Assembly: GCF_001038485.1 (NCBI RefSeq)
Contig: NZ_LDUE01000018.1
Location: 18,561 to 82,560 of the forward strand
DNA: 64,000 nucleotides
Direction of reading: 5' to 3'
Origin: Ornithinibacillus californiensis
GTDB lineage: Bacteria > Bacillota > Bacilli > Bacillales > Amphibacillaceae
Below, piece by piece: positions 35,093 through 44,698 of the stretch. The notes under the pieces are model-generated. The model was not told the DNA's origin, searched no databases, and was given only the letters and a program-made list of their open reading frames with translations. Position 1 is the stretch's first letter. Every line of letters begins with the position of its first letter. The translations under genes and the position numbers were made by a program.

Positions 35093-35304
35093 ATAAGCCG
35101 GACATAGAACGCCCAACTGCATTATTTGCAGGGCGATCCATGTCCGGCTTATAGGTAGTTCACACCACGACTCCATTGCTCGGTACCGATTATTTTTGAT
35201 TCAATGTGCATTCACTTGCTAGATGATCATTTCTTCTCAAAATATCTGATCATCCGGCATGGGTAATGCATACGATTCCTCGCTCGGTATTATCGTGGTA
35301 TGAA
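35093..35304 (-). ncRNA. Candidate structured RNA with terminator
   Basis: On the minus strand several complementary segments nest. TTCATACCACGA (35293-35304) pairs with TCGTGGTGTGAA (35159-35170). Inside it AATGCA/TGCATT (35265-35270 and 35207-35212) and the perfect TGATCATC/GATGATCA (35247-35254 and 35222-35229) pair. ACCGAGC occurs once in each internal-loop strand. The 3' end is a 60-base extended hairpin (35093-35152, arms ATAAGCCGGACAT) followed by a T-run, a good terminator. No protein frame fits. It follows the terminator of the zinc-ribbon gene, so it may be a separate RNA or a long 3' UTR. The class is not recognised. Confidence 0.55.
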
Positions 35305-35321
35305 CTTTTAGTAAAAATTAA

Positions 35322-35361
35322 AAGGCCCAGGTATATCAGCTTTACTGATTTCCCGGACCTT
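35322..35361 (-). terminator. Terminator of the small zinc-ribbon gene
   Basis: Imperfect hairpin AAGGCCCAGG / CCCGGACCTT with inner ATCAG/CTGAT, followed on the minus strand by TTTTAATTTTT. Confidence 0.65.
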
Positions 35362-35382
35362 AAGGTAGAATTAATTGGCATC

Positions 35383-35589
35383 TCATGGCGAATCGCTATC
35401 TCCTTTTCGTCTCGCTATAGGTTTTCCGCTTACTTGCTTGAATTCTTCTGTCGAGAGTTCAACTTCCCAAACTCGCTTACATTTGGTGCACTTCGTTTGT
35501 ACAGGACCAGCAGCTTTATCCCCTTTATCCATTAACCTGTGACCACACACAGGACATTCCACTCTTACCAATACGTCTTCTATAATCAT
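35383..35589 (-). CDS. Small zinc-ribbon protein, 68 residues
   Basis: The ATG at 35589 follows GGGAGGAAAACGA; a TTG five codons upstream is in frame but less likely. The protein has CPVCGHRLMD then TKCTKCKRVWEV, two C-x2-C knuckles about 22 residues apart (rubredoxin-like ribbon, similar in layout to phage Com-type proteins). The tail is basic and polar. It may bind nucleic acid or serve as a structural zinc protein. Its neighbours, an integrase and an XRE regulator, place it in the mobile island. Confidence 0.7.
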   Translation of the reverse strand: MIIEDVLVRVECPVCGHRLMDKGDKAAGPVQTKCTKCKRVWEVELSTEEFKQVSGKPIARRKGDSDSP

Positions 35590-35839
35590 TCGTTTTCCTC
35601 CCAACTGTTGTAATAAAGCCTTTTTATGAAAGTATTATTCTTCTATTATATTTTATAACGGAACATATGTTCTGTACAGTCGAAATTCCAATTTTCTACC
35701 TTTCCCAATTTACAACATCATTCATACCTTCCTTCTGCAACGAACTTTACCTTGTTGCATTTTTGGGAAATATAGATAAAAAATATATTACTAACAATTT
35801 CCATTATACTTCGACACAATATTTACGTCAATCCCAAAT

Positions 35840-35864
35840 ATGCAACTAATATAAAAAGTTGCAT
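35840..35864. promoter_or_regulatory. Inverted-repeat operator upstream of the XRE gene
   Basis: ATGCAACT-N9-AGTTGCAT, 56 bases before the start of the XRE gene at 35920, in the divergent gap with the zinc-ribbon gene. Probable autoregulatory site. Confidence 0.6.
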
Positions 35865-35919
35865 AAATTATTATGCTGACTTATACTATGATTGTAGTAA
35901 GAATGTGGAGGACAATTTT

Positions 35920-36600
35920 ATGAAAAAAAAAGAAATGAGCAAGGCTGATCAGGAAATACTACGTAGACGTCTTAAAGAAAGACGACTCTTTTTAAATATG
36001 ACCTATCAAGATTTGGCGGATAAGACTGGTATCAGTAAGTCATCTTTACAGCGATATGAAACGGGAAGCATTAAAAATATTCCTTATGATAAAATATTTA
36101 CTTTATCAGAAGCATTAGAGGTAAGTCCTGAATATTTTACTGATTTGTCGAAGGATTATACTGGAGAATCTGCTTTTGAAGTAAAAATGGTAGGGAATGA
36201 TAGTAGAATAAAGCATTTGGAGCATATTAAAGAATTTGAGGAAAGGGCAATCAGGTATATAACTCCAAACTTAGTTTCTCAGGGGTATAATATAGAACGT
36301 CACAGTCATGGCTCTGTTGGGGATATCGTTGCAACTAAAGGGAAGGAAATATGGCATATTGATTTCCTTTATACGAGAGATGTAAAGAAGTATCCACCAC
36401 AAACGGGTATGGGGAGACAACAGCTTCTGCTAAGGTTTGGTAGGCTTGCCGTTTACGACAAACCGATAACTAAATACTCCATAGTAATGGACATGCGTGT
36501 ATTAGCTGAGCAATATATTCAATTGAAGCCCATTCACTTGGATATAGAGACGAGTATCATTATTTTACGGGGAACAGATTACGAAGAATTGCATTTCTAG
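35920..36600 (+). CDS. XRE-type regulator with a C-terminal restriction-endonuclease-like domain
   Basis: 226 residues. The ATG at 35920 follows GTGGAGGACAATTTT. The XRE helix-turn-helix is at about 20-75 (RLFLNMTYQDLADKTGISKS then SLQRYETGSIK). The second half (about 105-226) has the strand pattern of a PD-(D/E)xK fold: GSVGDIVATKGKEIWHIDFL with D135 and D148, then QQLLLRFGRLAVYDK. The lysine of the ExK motif is not evident, so a nuclease-derived sensor is as likely as an active nuclease. Its inverted-repeat operator is just upstream. Role unknown; the fold call is inference. Confidence 0.7.
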   Translation: MKKKEMSKADQEILRRRLKERRLFLNMTYQDLADKTGISKSSLQRYETGSIKNIPYDKIFTLSEALEVSPEYFTDLSKDYTGESAFEVKMVGNDSRIKHLEHIKEFEERAIRYITPNLVSQGYNIERHSHGSVGDIVATKGKEIWHIDFLYTRDVKKYPPQTGMGRQQLLLRFGRLAVYDKPITKYSIVMDMRVLAEQYIQLKPIHLDIETSIIILRGTDYEELHF

Positions 36601-36623
36601 GAAAAAGTAAGCGACACAAATAA

Positions 36624-36655
36624 GCCCGCCGAGCCATTAGCCCCGCGGGTTTTTG
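36624..36655. terminator. Terminator after the XRE gene
   Basis: CCCGC / GCGGG stem-loop followed by a T-run, between convergent genes. Confidence 0.75.
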
Positions 36656-36659
36656 TTCC

Positions 36660-37760
36660 TTACATTTTCCCCTCTAATACATCAGCAATTCTTTTACTTG
36701 CACATCCGTCTCCATAAGGGTTACTTGCTTTACTCATTTTTTCATATTCTTCATTATCTTCAAGGAGTAATTTAAAATTTTTATAGATGTTTTCTTCATC
36801 TGTACCTACTAGTTTTAATGTACCAGCAGCTATGCCTTCAGGGCGCTCTGTCGTATCACGCATAACTAGAACCGGTTTACCTAAACTTGGTGCTTCCTCT
36901 TGGATACCGCCACTGTCAGTAAGTATTAGATATGATCTTGAAAGGAAATTATGGAAGTCTAACACTTCCAACGGCTCAATAATTCTTACTCTATCATTAC
37001 TTCCTAGTATTTCATTAGCCGCTTCCCTGACAACCGGATTCATATGGATTGGATATACTGCTTTGATATCTGGATATTCATCTACAATCCTTTTGATTGC
37101 CTTAAACATATTTCTCATTGGCTCACCAAGATTTTCTCTTCTATGAGCAGTAATCATAATGAGTCTACTATCCGATGCCCATTCAATTTGATCATGAGAA
37201 TAATCTTCTCTAACCGTAGTATTAAGTGCATCAATAGCCGTATTACCTGTAACATAAATAGATGAGGGGTCTTTGCCCTCTTTTAATAGGTTCTCTTTGG
37301 ACAATTCGGTTGGAGCAAAATTATACTTTGCTACAATGCCTACAGCTTGGCGATTAAATTCCTCTGGATAAGGTGAGTAGATGTTATAAGTTCTTAGCCC
37401 TGCCTCAACATGTCCAACAGGTATTTGTAAATAAAAGCAAGCTAAAGATGTTACAAAAGTTGTAGAAGTATCACCATGAACTAACACCACATCTGGCTTA
37501 ACCTCTTCAAGAACAGCTTTCATTTTTTCCAATATATTTATGGTTACATCAAATAGCGTCTGTTTTTCTTTCATTATTGATAAATTAAAATCTGGAACAA
37601 CGTTAAATGCATTCAGTACTTGAGTTAACATTTCTCTGTGCTGACCTGTAACACAAACAACTGTATCTAACTTATTTCTTGTTTTTAATTCTTTAACTAA
37701 AGGACACATCTTAATTGCTTCTGGTCGTGTTCCGAACACTATCATTATTTTTTTCTTCAT
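36660..37760 (-). CDS. wecB: UDP-N-acetylglucosamine 2-epimerase
   Basis: 366 residues; converts UDP-GlcNAc to UDP-ManNAc. Diagnostic motifs are FGTRPEAIKMCPLV at the N-terminus, VLVHGDTSTTF, HVEAGLRTYNIYSPYPEEFN with the catalytic acids, and DSGGIQEEAPSLGKPVLVMR near residue 290. It is the most distal gene of the polysaccharide locus. UDP-ManNAc can be used directly, or oxidised to ManNAcA by the dehydrogenase encoded at 44.7-46.0 kb, and the WecB/TagA/CpsF-type transferase at 62.7 kb belongs to a family that transfers ManNAc(A). Confidence 0.93.
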   Translation of the reverse strand: MKKKIMIVFGTRPEAIKMCPLVKELKTRNKLDTVVCVTGQHREMLTQVLNAFNVVPDFNLSIMKEKQTLFDVTINILEKMKAVLEEVKPDVVLVHGDTSTTFVTSLACFYLQIPVGHVEAGLRTYNIYSPYPEEFNRQAVGIVAKYNFAPTELSKENLLKEGKDPSSIYVTGNTAIDALNTTVREDYSHDQIEWASDSRLIMITAHRRENLGEPMRNMFKAIKRIVDEYPDIKAVYPIHMNPVVREAANEILGSNDRVRIIEPLEVLDFHNFLSRSYLILTDSGGIQEEAPSLGKPVLVMRDTTERPEGIAAGTLKLVGTDEENIYKNFKLLLEDNEEYEKMSKASNPYGDGCASKRIADVLEGKM

Positions 37761-37909
37761 TCTTCAACCAACTTTCTATAAAATTACTGCAAACGAAAAA
37801 AGGCTTTAGAAAACTTTTAAAATTTTTGTGATTATCATAGGTTAACATATAAAAATGGTATTAATAGTAATTATTTTTAATACTGAAATAAAATGATCAT
37901 ATACAACAC

Positions 37910-39010
37910 TTACTTATTAAGAACCGGCTTACTCTCATTAAAAAGACTTCCTAAATACATAAAAAACAATAAATGAATAAGAGTCATTCTGGATTCAATA
38001 AAAAAAAGATTCTCAGCTAAGCCTAATAAATAAAAGGCTAAAAAGAAGCATAGATATTCAATATTTTTGTGGAATTGAATCGATTTGATAATGATTAATA
38101 TAGATAATAATAAAAAGAGGATAAAACTTACCAGACCGTACGCACCTAAAATTTGAATAAAGCTATTATGTGCATCTGCTATACCAAACATATAACTAAA
38201 GTATGATTCTCCATTTCCGAACAAGGTTACTCCATATTTATAAGTACCTTCCCACATAATACTTCTACCAGATGTTAAGTCCTCACTTGAACCACTATAT
38301 TTGTGAAATAACAAATTTACTATAAAGTCATAAGATATATATAATAAAATGAAAGAAAACAATACCAGTATTGTTCTTTCAAATAATTTCCGGAAAGAAA
38401 CATTTTCACTTTTTAAATTTATAACTATATATAAACAAGATACTACAAAAAAAGTAATTAATGATGTTCTAGATTCTGTTAGGATTAATAATATACTTAT
38501 AAAGAAAATAAAGAAATATTTATACTTAATATCCTTATTTTTCCAATTAAGCAAAATTAGTAAATTAATACCTACAACACAAATATTTATTGCTAAACTA
38601 TTCCCAGGTGCTATAAGAAACAAGAATGGTATAATAGAAAATACACTGGACGCTAGAAATATTCCTTTATATTTTAATATCCCATTACCAAAAAAACTTA
38701 GGGGGATAACAATAAAATAAAGAAGAAATTGGAAGAAGTTAAACTCTCCATGTATATATTTTGAGATAAATACAGAAATAATTAATAGTTCCCATAGTAA
38801 AAGAAGCACAACTTTTCCCTTAAGACGAAATCTATATTTAATTACAAAAATTAGAAGTATAGTGCTTATTAACAACACAACTATCCAAGAATCAGGAAAT
38901 ATCAATCTTAAATCAAAAATATTTAAAGTTATCAAATTGCTTATGAATAATAGAACACTAATTAACACTAAAAAAATAGCTTTCCTAAATTTATTTACGC
39001 TTATAGACAT
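37910..39010 (-). CDS. O-antigen polymerase/ligase-type membrane protein (Wzy-like)
   Basis: 366 residues, very hydrophobic, about ten to twelve membrane spans. FGIADAHNSFIQILGAYGL followed by VSFILFLL matches the conserved extracytoplasmic segment of the Wzy/WaaL family. It would polymerise the lipid-linked repeat units outside the membrane. The ATG follows GGGAGTACTATAA. Base composition is noticeably A+T-rich, as is usual for wzy genes. Confidence 0.82.
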   Translation of the reverse strand: MSISVNKFRKAIFLVLISVLLFISNLITLNIFDLRLIFPDSWIVVLLISTILLIFVIKYRFRLKGKVVLLLLWELLIISVFISKYIHGEFNFFQFLLYFIVIPLSFFGNGILKYKGIFLASSVFSIIPFLFLIAPGNSLAINICVVGINLLILLNWKNKDIKYKYFFIFFISILLILTESRTSLITFFVVSCLYIVINLKSENVSFRKLFERTILVLFSFILLYISYDFIVNLLFHKYSGSSEDLTSGRSIMWEGTYKYGVTLFGNGESYFSYMFGIADAHNSFIQILGAYGLVSFILFLLLSILIIIKSIQFHKNIEYLCFFLAFYLLGLAENLFFIESRMTLIHLLFFMYLGSLFNESKPVLNK

Positions 39011-39066
39011 TTATAGTACTCCCAATCTCATTTTCGATAATATTTATTAATAAGATAAGATCATCT

Positions 39067-40599
39067 TCATCTAATATTTTTTCGGGGTCCAACCAATTTT
39101 CTTTTAAATGAACTTACCAAAGTGACCGCATCTTCTATTTTCATATAGTATACTATAACCAAATAAACTACTCCTCCTACCCCCAGAGAGGTTAGAAGAG
39201 ATATATTACTGCCTATATAATCTGTAAATAAATTATAGATTAACTTAGCTACCATACCCATTAATAATGAAGCAACTAATAATTTTAAAAATGTAACACA
39301 TAAGTTTTTTAACCCCAAGGAACCTATCTTCCTTCTAAGACTTATAAAGAGTAATCCTGTACAAAGTATTGCAGAAATACTTGTTGCTAATGCAAGACCA
39401 CCTAATCCTAAAAATCTAGATAAAATAACATTCAATACTATATTTATAACCATCGAAATGATTCCATTAATCATTGGGGTCTTGGTATCTTGTAACGAAT
39501 AAAATGCTTTAGATAATACATCTCTAAGACCGAAGCCAACCATTCCTATAGAGTAAAAAAATAAGACTGATGCAGTCATTGAAATAGCATCAGCACCAAA
39601 CTCCCCTCTACCAAATATTAATTTAACTAATGGCTGTGCAAAGATCATCGAAATAACTGTTGCTGGTAATACAAATAAATTTATTCCGCTTATAGACTCA
39701 GATATAGACTTCTTAAAGTCAAGCATGTTATTATCCGCAGCAAATTTAGATATTACTGGATACATTACAGTAACTATAGAAACAACAAAGATGCCCTGAA
39801 CAAAAGTATTTAATCTAGTCGCATAGGTGATTGCTGATATCCCACCTACTGCTATTTGAGAGGCTAAAGTTCTATCTACTAGAACATTTAACTGATTTAC
39901 AGTTACTCCAATCATTACCGGTATTGCAATATATAACATATTTCTAACATGCTCATCTTTCATATTTAGAATAGGTTTATAACTATAGCCTTTCTTTAAT
40001 ACAAAGGGTAATATAAAAATTAACTGGGAGGCAATAGCAACTAAGCTCCCAATTGACAAGATTAGAACACTTTGATTTTTACTTAAAAATATGGATGTAA
40101 TTGTTAGAATATTTAATGGAAAACCAATAAGAATTGGAATTGTATAACTGCCATTAACTTTAAGGTAATCACAGAACACAAGTAACAAAGATGAAAAGTA
40201 AATACTGAGAATACTTATTCTTGTAAAATTAACCGCTAACTCCAGGGTTTCTCCTTCAAATCCTGAAGCAAATAACCTAACTAACTGATTTGTATATAAT
40301 AGACCAAGTAAAACAATTACTGTACAGACTATTAGTAATAAATTTACAACGTTGTTGGTATACCTATTTCCTATGGTTATCCCATAATTCCTTTTTAAAT
40401 TGCTAAACATAGGTATAAATCCTGTTGATATAACCGCTCCGATAAATCCCATTATTACAGCTGGGATTGTAATTGACAGAAGATATGCATCGCTTATGCT
40501 TGATACACCATAAAAATAAGATAATGTAATTTCTCTTCCCAATCCTAATATCTTTGAAGCTACTGTTATTACCATTATTATTAATGCTGTTTTTTTCAT
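39067..40599 (-). CDS. MurJ/MviN-family lipid-linked oligosaccharide flippase
   Basis: 510 residues with about 14 membrane spans. The start MKKTALIIMVITVASKILGL followed by GREITLSYFYG and the motif LSKAFYSLQDTKTPMINGII belong to the MurJ/MviN family. In this locus, lacking any other Wzx, it probably flips the lipid-linked repeat unit across the membrane instead of serving peptidoglycan. The cell's true MurJ may be encoded elsewhere, which cannot be checked here. Confidence 0.85.
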   Translation of the reverse strand: MKKTALIIMVITVASKILGLGREITLSYFYGVSSISDAYLLSITIPAVIMGFIGAVISTGFIPMFSNLKRNYGITIGNRYTNNVVNLLLIVCTVIVLLGLLYTNQLVRLFASGFEGETLELAVNFTRISILSIYFSSLLLVFCDYLKVNGSYTIPILIGFPLNILTITSIFLSKNQSVLILSIGSLVAIASQLIFILPFVLKKGYSYKPILNMKDEHVRNMLYIAIPVMIGVTVNQLNVLVDRTLASQIAVGGISAITYATRLNTFVQGIFVVSIVTVMYPVISKFAADNNMLDFKKSISESISGINLFVLPATVISMIFAQPLVKLIFGRGEFGADAISMTASVLFFYSIGMVGFGLRDVLSKAFYSLQDTKTPMINGIISMVINIVLNVILSRFLGLGGLALATSISAILCTGLLFISLRRKIGSLGLKNLCVTFLKLLVASLLMGMVAKLIYNLFTDYIGSNISLLTSLGVGGVVYLVIVYYMKIEDAVTLVSSFKRKLVGPRKNIR

Positions 40600-40725
40600 T
40601 AAGAAACCTCTTTAATATATATTAAGTTTTCCATTTATACCCTTTAAAATCTTAATACAATAAATTCAGTTTATCTATTTATAATTCTAAGAATAAAAGA
40701 TATGTTATTTTGATATATTTATTAT

Positions 40726-41661
40726 TCAAGTTAACCCTATTTTTTTAGACCTTTTAACTTTGTAAATACTTGTTAATATAGGTCTAAATAAATATATTAA
40801 ACGGCCTAAAAAAGATACATGTTGACATCTTGGACCCTTTTTATCAATATCTTTAGAGACCATTTTCCAATAGCCCCACCAAACAATAGCTTTTGACTTC
40901 ATAGGAACACTTTCCTTTGTTTCTAAAAAGACATAGTCCAATAAAATAGTATAATATAGAAGATAACCAATGACATTGGATTCCTTATATTGCTCGACAT
41001 TTTGAGTTATACCATCAGGTAAATACTCTTTAATTTCAACTATTTCGTTAGTGCATAATAACTTATGATTTACACCAATCTGATCAAAAATATAAGCCTC
41101 AGGTATGAATTTTAAATCTTTATTAACAGGAAAAGAATATTGTTTAATTATACTGGTTTTTACAAATTCACAACAATCACGATAAGGACCATATTTTAGC
41201 CCTGAAATAAAATGAAAATCTACATACGATGATTCAAATCTATCTTTGGGAAATGGTTTTCCAATTAGATTACCTTGTTGATCAGCACATCGGCCCACAA
41301 CACCACAATAATTTTCTTTTTCTTCATCGGGTACATTTTCCCATTCGTTATATAAGTATTTTAGTGCATTTTCAGTTAAATAGTCGTCAGAATCTAGAAT
41401 TAGAAAAAATTCCCCATTTGCTTCCTTTATGCCAGTGTTTAATGCAGTGTACTTTCCTCCATTTTCTTTTTTCACATAACGTACTTTAAGCTTGGTGGAA
41501 CTAATAAAGATTTTTATCTGTTCTTCTGTATTATCTGTTGAACCGTCATCAACAATAATAACCTCGAAGTCAGTAAAAGTTTGTTTTTCCAGACTTTTCA
41601 AAGTACGCTTCAAAGAATACATTCTATTATATGTGGGGATACATATGCTGAACTTTACCAT
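40726..41661 (-). CDS. Glycosyltransferase family 2
   Basis: 311 residues with GT-A hallmarks: SICIPTYNRMYSLKRTLKSL at the N-terminus, EVIIVDDGSTDNTEEQ, and the metal-binding LILDSDDYL at about 90-98. It is cytosolic, perhaps membrane-associated by its C-terminal basic helix. It adds one sugar to the lipid-linked repeat; donor and linkage are unknown. Confidence 0.9.
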   Translation of the reverse strand: MVKFSICIPTYNRMYSLKRTLKSLEKQTFTDFEVIIVDDGSTDNTEEQIKIFISSTKLKVRYVKKENGGKYTALNTGIKEANGEFFLILDSDDYLTENALKYLYNEWENVPDEEKENYCGVVGRCADQQGNLIGKPFPKDRFESSYVDFHFISGLKYGPYRDCCEFVKTSIIKQYSFPVNKDLKFIPEAYIFDQIGVNHKLLCTNEIVEIKEYLPDGITQNVEQYKESNVIGYLLYYTILLDYVFLETKESVPMKSKAIVWWGYWKMVSKDIDKKGPRCQHVSFLGRLIYLFRPILTSIYKVKRSKKIGLT

Positions 41662-41699
41662 ACTAATTCTCCTTTTTAATTTATTTGCCCTCCTTTTAT

Positions 41700-42911
41700 T
41701 TATCCTCTAACTTTATCCAAAACCTTCTTAATATTGTGTCCAATTATATTGTTTGAATTCAATCCTAGCCTTAAATGAGTGACTTTTTCATTCTTCTCTT
41801 GTTTAATTATTCTATCGTAAAGATCTTGTTCAAAATCACATATATTAGAAGTTTCAAAAATATTATTGATTTCATGGTACCTATCTTTCCAATTAAGTTG
41901 TTCGACAGCATAGTTTCTTGCCATATGTTTAAAGTCCTTTATATCTTTATAGTTATCAATATAATATCTCATTTTATTTACTAAGTCGGTTATACTACAC
42001 TTAGATAAAGGCCAATAGTACCCGTCACTTCGACTATAAAATTTCTCTACTTCTACTAACTTGCCTACATCCTCCTTTACTACTTCATTCATTGGAGCAT
42101 TATCAGTTGTTATAACAGGTAAACCACATGATAAAGCTTCATAGATTGTTAATCCTAAGCCTTCTAACTTTGTAGGATAAACATAGACATCACCTAAGTA
42201 GTACAGACCTGGAGCTGAAACTGTTTTTTCTAAAACTTCGATATTATATTGTTCTAATTCTCTAGATTCATAGCCACTTATTTTCTTTATATCAACTTGC
42301 GAGTGTATAATTAATTTTGAGTTTGTATTTAATTTTCCTTTAATGAAAGCTTCAATGACAAGTTCGGTTCCTTTTCTATTTGACATTCCTGCGGAATGGA
42401 AAAATACCAATTGATCTTTGGGTTCGCTTTGTCTGTCAATGGGTTTAAATAAGTCAATATCAGTTCCCCATGGAATATAGAATTTTTGTTGATGTTTTTC
42501 AAATGCTTCATAATGTCTCTTTGTATTACAAATTATGAAGTCATAAATATTAAAGTAATCAAGAGTATTTTCTTTATAGTAATCAATATATGATCCAATT
42601 TTTATATTTTTAAAATCCCTTTTTAGCATTGCAACAATACTAAATTCATGTTGTTCATTAAAAAATACGGTGTCAATATTATTTTCTTTTATCCATTTGT
42701 AAAAATGATTTTTATTAATATTTGTGCCTGATAACCGCATACCCCATGTTACATAATCTTGATCCCAATTTACATCTCCTTTAGCGAACCTTTCACCACC
42801 ACGAGCATATACAAATACTTTATGATTATTTTGTATTAGTGCGTCTACATACAACTTGGTTACATATGCTGCACCTCTTTCAAACCACGTTGAGACAAAT
42901 CCAATATTCAT
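41700..42911 (-). CDS. Glycosyltransferase family 4 (GT-B)
   Basis: 403 residues. The retaining GT-B signature LGLTIYEALSCGLPVITTDN (E-x7-E type) is at about residues 245-265, and FFHSAGMSNRKGTELVIEAF opens the second Rossmann domain. The N-terminus (MNIGFVSTWFERGAAYVTKL) is typical of this family. It is one of three GT4 enzymes of the locus. Confidence 0.88.
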   Translation of the reverse strand: MNIGFVSTWFERGAAYVTKLYVDALIQNNHKVFVYARGGERFAKGDVNWDQDYVTWGMRLSGTNINKNHFYKWIKENNIDTVFFNEQHEFSIVAMLKRDFKNIKIGSYIDYYKENTLDYFNIYDFIICNTKRHYEAFEKHQQKFYIPWGTDIDLFKPIDRQSEPKDQLVFFHSAGMSNRKGTELVIEAFIKGKLNTNSKLIIHSQVDIKKISGYESRELEQYNIEVLEKTVSAPGLYYLGDVYVYPTKLEGLGLTIYEALSCGLPVITTDNAPMNEVVKEDVGKLVEVEKFYSRSDGYYWPLSKCSITDLVNKMRYYIDNYKDIKDFKHMARNYAVEQLNWKDRYHEINNIFETSNICDFEQDLYDRIIKQEKNEKVTHLRLGLNSNNIIGHNIKKVLDKVRG

Positions 42912-42962
42912 AACTTCACCTCATATTTACTGAAAATCATTAGTAGTTGAGAACCTCTACCT

Positions 42963-44078
42963 TTAATCCTGTTTTATCATAGTATCCCTATAAATATCGA
43001 AATAATTATTTGAGATCACCGACCAATCAAACTTTTCACATTGTTCTATACAATTCGCTGATATATGATGATAATTACTTATTACGTCTAATATCCTATT
43101 AGCTATATCTTCTGTATTATTACTGTCTACATGATACCCAACTAGACCTTCCTCGAATTGCTTATCAAAACCTTGCCCTTTACTATAAATAATCGGTAGC
43201 CCCTGGCTAATGGCTTCTGCATAGACTAGGCCAAACGTTTCTGTTTTAGATGGCATTATAAAAATATGATTTTCATTGTATATTTTTAAAAGTTCCTCTT
43301 TCGACCGTGGTCCCATGTAGTGCACATAAGGTAAATCTTTTACTTTCTGATATACTGCTTCATCACCTATTCTACCAACTATAGTAAACCGTACGTTGTA
43401 CCCTTTCTTTAAAAGAGAGTCAATAGCTTTCGTAGTACTTATAATATTTTTATTTTTATTAATAATCCCTGCATATAATAATTTTATTTCGGAATTTTGT
43501 TCAACAGTTTTTGGAACACCTTTGTTTCTAAACCAAAATTCATCAATACCATTCGGTATAATTTTAGTTTTTCTTAAAATATCCTCCCTATCATCATCGT
43601 TAATGTATTCATTTAAAACTAGATTTTTATAAGATTCTGAAAGAAAAATAATATTCTCTGCTTCTTTTAGTATTTTTATACCTAAATTTCTCAAATGAAT
43701 TCTATACTTAAAAAATGTATTAACATCTGTATTTCTGACAGCTACTACATATGGAATGCCATATTCTAATTTAAGTTTGTAAGCAATATGACCATCTGTG
43801 AATAACGTATGGGCATGAATTGTATGAAAAGATGATAAGTTCAATGTTTTATTTATGGATTTGTATATCTTCTTCTGCTTAATATAATATAAATATCTAT
43901 CAAATTTATTAAAACATACCGGTGAATATACAAATTCTTTAGGTTTAATTACAAACTTAATAGAACCATTAATCGGCATAAAAACAGTATTTTCTATACC
44001 AAGAAGATTTAATTTTTCAACCATCTTATCGAATAAAGTAGTATATAAATAATTCGAATTGATGTGTAATATTTTCAA
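42963..44078 (-). CDS. Glycosyltransferase family 4 (GT-B)
   Basis: About 371 residues. It has the acceptor-domain start KILHINSNYLYTTLFDKMVE and the donor-site motif FGLVYAEAISQGLPIIYSKG. The frame is open to 44105 and overlaps the upstream stop; TTG at 44078, after GGGTGAT, gives the usual M-K-I-L-H-I start and is preferred. It follows the acetyltransferase gene directly, so the two are probably translationally coupled. Confidence 0.88.
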   Translation of the reverse strand: MKILHINSNYLYTTLFDKMVEKLNLLGIENTVFMPINGSIKFVIKPKEFVYSPVCFNKFDRYLYYIKQKKIYKSINKTLNLSSFHTIHAHTLFTDGHIAYKLKLEYGIPYVVAVRNTDVNTFFKYRIHLRNLGIKILKEAENIIFLSESYKNLVLNEYINDDDREDILRKTKIIPNGIDEFWFRNKGVPKTVEQNSEIKLLYAGIINKNKNIISTTKAIDSLLKKGYNVRFTIVGRIGDEAVYQKVKDLPYVHYMGPRSKEELLKIYNENHIFIMPSKTETFGLVYAEAISQGLPIIYSKGQGFDKQFEEGLVGYHVDSNNTEDIANRILDVISNYHHISANCIEQCEKFDWSVISNNYFDIYRDTMIKQD

Positions 44079-44101
44079 GTAATCACCCATTCCTAAAATT
44101 G

Positions 44102-44677
44102 TCAATTATCCATCAGTTGCCTTTCTAAGTTTTGTATCATCTTTTTTGCTTGTTCAATATCGTTATGGAACCAATTACTGTTTTTTATAATTTCGATTTT
44201 CTCTTTTGGAAATCTATACTTAATCACTCTTGCTGGAATACCTACAGCAATTGCATAATCAGGGATGTCTTTAGTTACTACAGCATTTGCGCCTATCACA
44301 GCACCATCACCTATATTTACACCCTGTAACACTACTACGTTTGCTCCACACCATACATCATTTCCTATTTTGCTAGGTGAGGAATTTAATGAGTGACCTA
44401 TCAATTCACCACTAATTTTTTGATATGTGGTTATAAATTCTAAACTGTGATCACCTTGTCCTAATTTTACATTAGGACCTAATGAACAGTAATTGCCTAT
44501 AACCGCATTATTTATCATAGAATAAGGGCCAATATAATTGTTACTACCAACAATTGCGCCTTCAGTAATAAACACACCTTTTGTGAATTTGTTTCTTTTT
44601 CCAATGCTACCATATACACCTTTTTTAAAAGTTAAAATCCTAAACAATCTATGTGCAATTTTTTTAATTAATCTCAT
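44102..44677 (-). CDS. Left-handed beta-helix acetyltransferase (CatB/xenobiotic type)
   Basis: 191 residues with hexapeptide repeats (for example [20 protein letters not shown] and [20 protein letters not shown]) and the family end PARVIKYRF. The enzyme O-acetylates a sugar of the polysaccharide or its precursors using acetyl-CoA; H in QGDHS is the probable general base. The ATG follows GGGGAGATA. Trimeric, cytosolic. Confidence 0.85.
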   Translation of the reverse strand: MRLIKKIAHRLFRILTFKKGVYGSIGKRNKFTKGVFITEGAIVGSNNYIGPYSMINNAVIGNYCSLGPNVKLGQGDHSLEFITTYQKISGELIGHSLNSSPSKIGNDVWCGANVVVLQGVNIGDGAVIGANAVVTKDIPDYAIAVGIPARVIKYRFPKEKIEIIKNSNWFHNDIEQAKKMIQNLERQLMDN

Positions 44678-44698
44678 TATCTCCCCTACTTATTAAGT

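Noticed and set aside
35093..35304. Structured RNA as 6S RNA, tmRNA, RNase P or SRP RNA
   Set aside because: None of the conserved words or 3'-end features of these RNAs that I can recall is present.
35266..35535. Plus-strand open frame of 89 codons
   Set aside because: It runs through the structured RNA candidate, a terminator hairpin and antisense to the zinc-ribbon gene.
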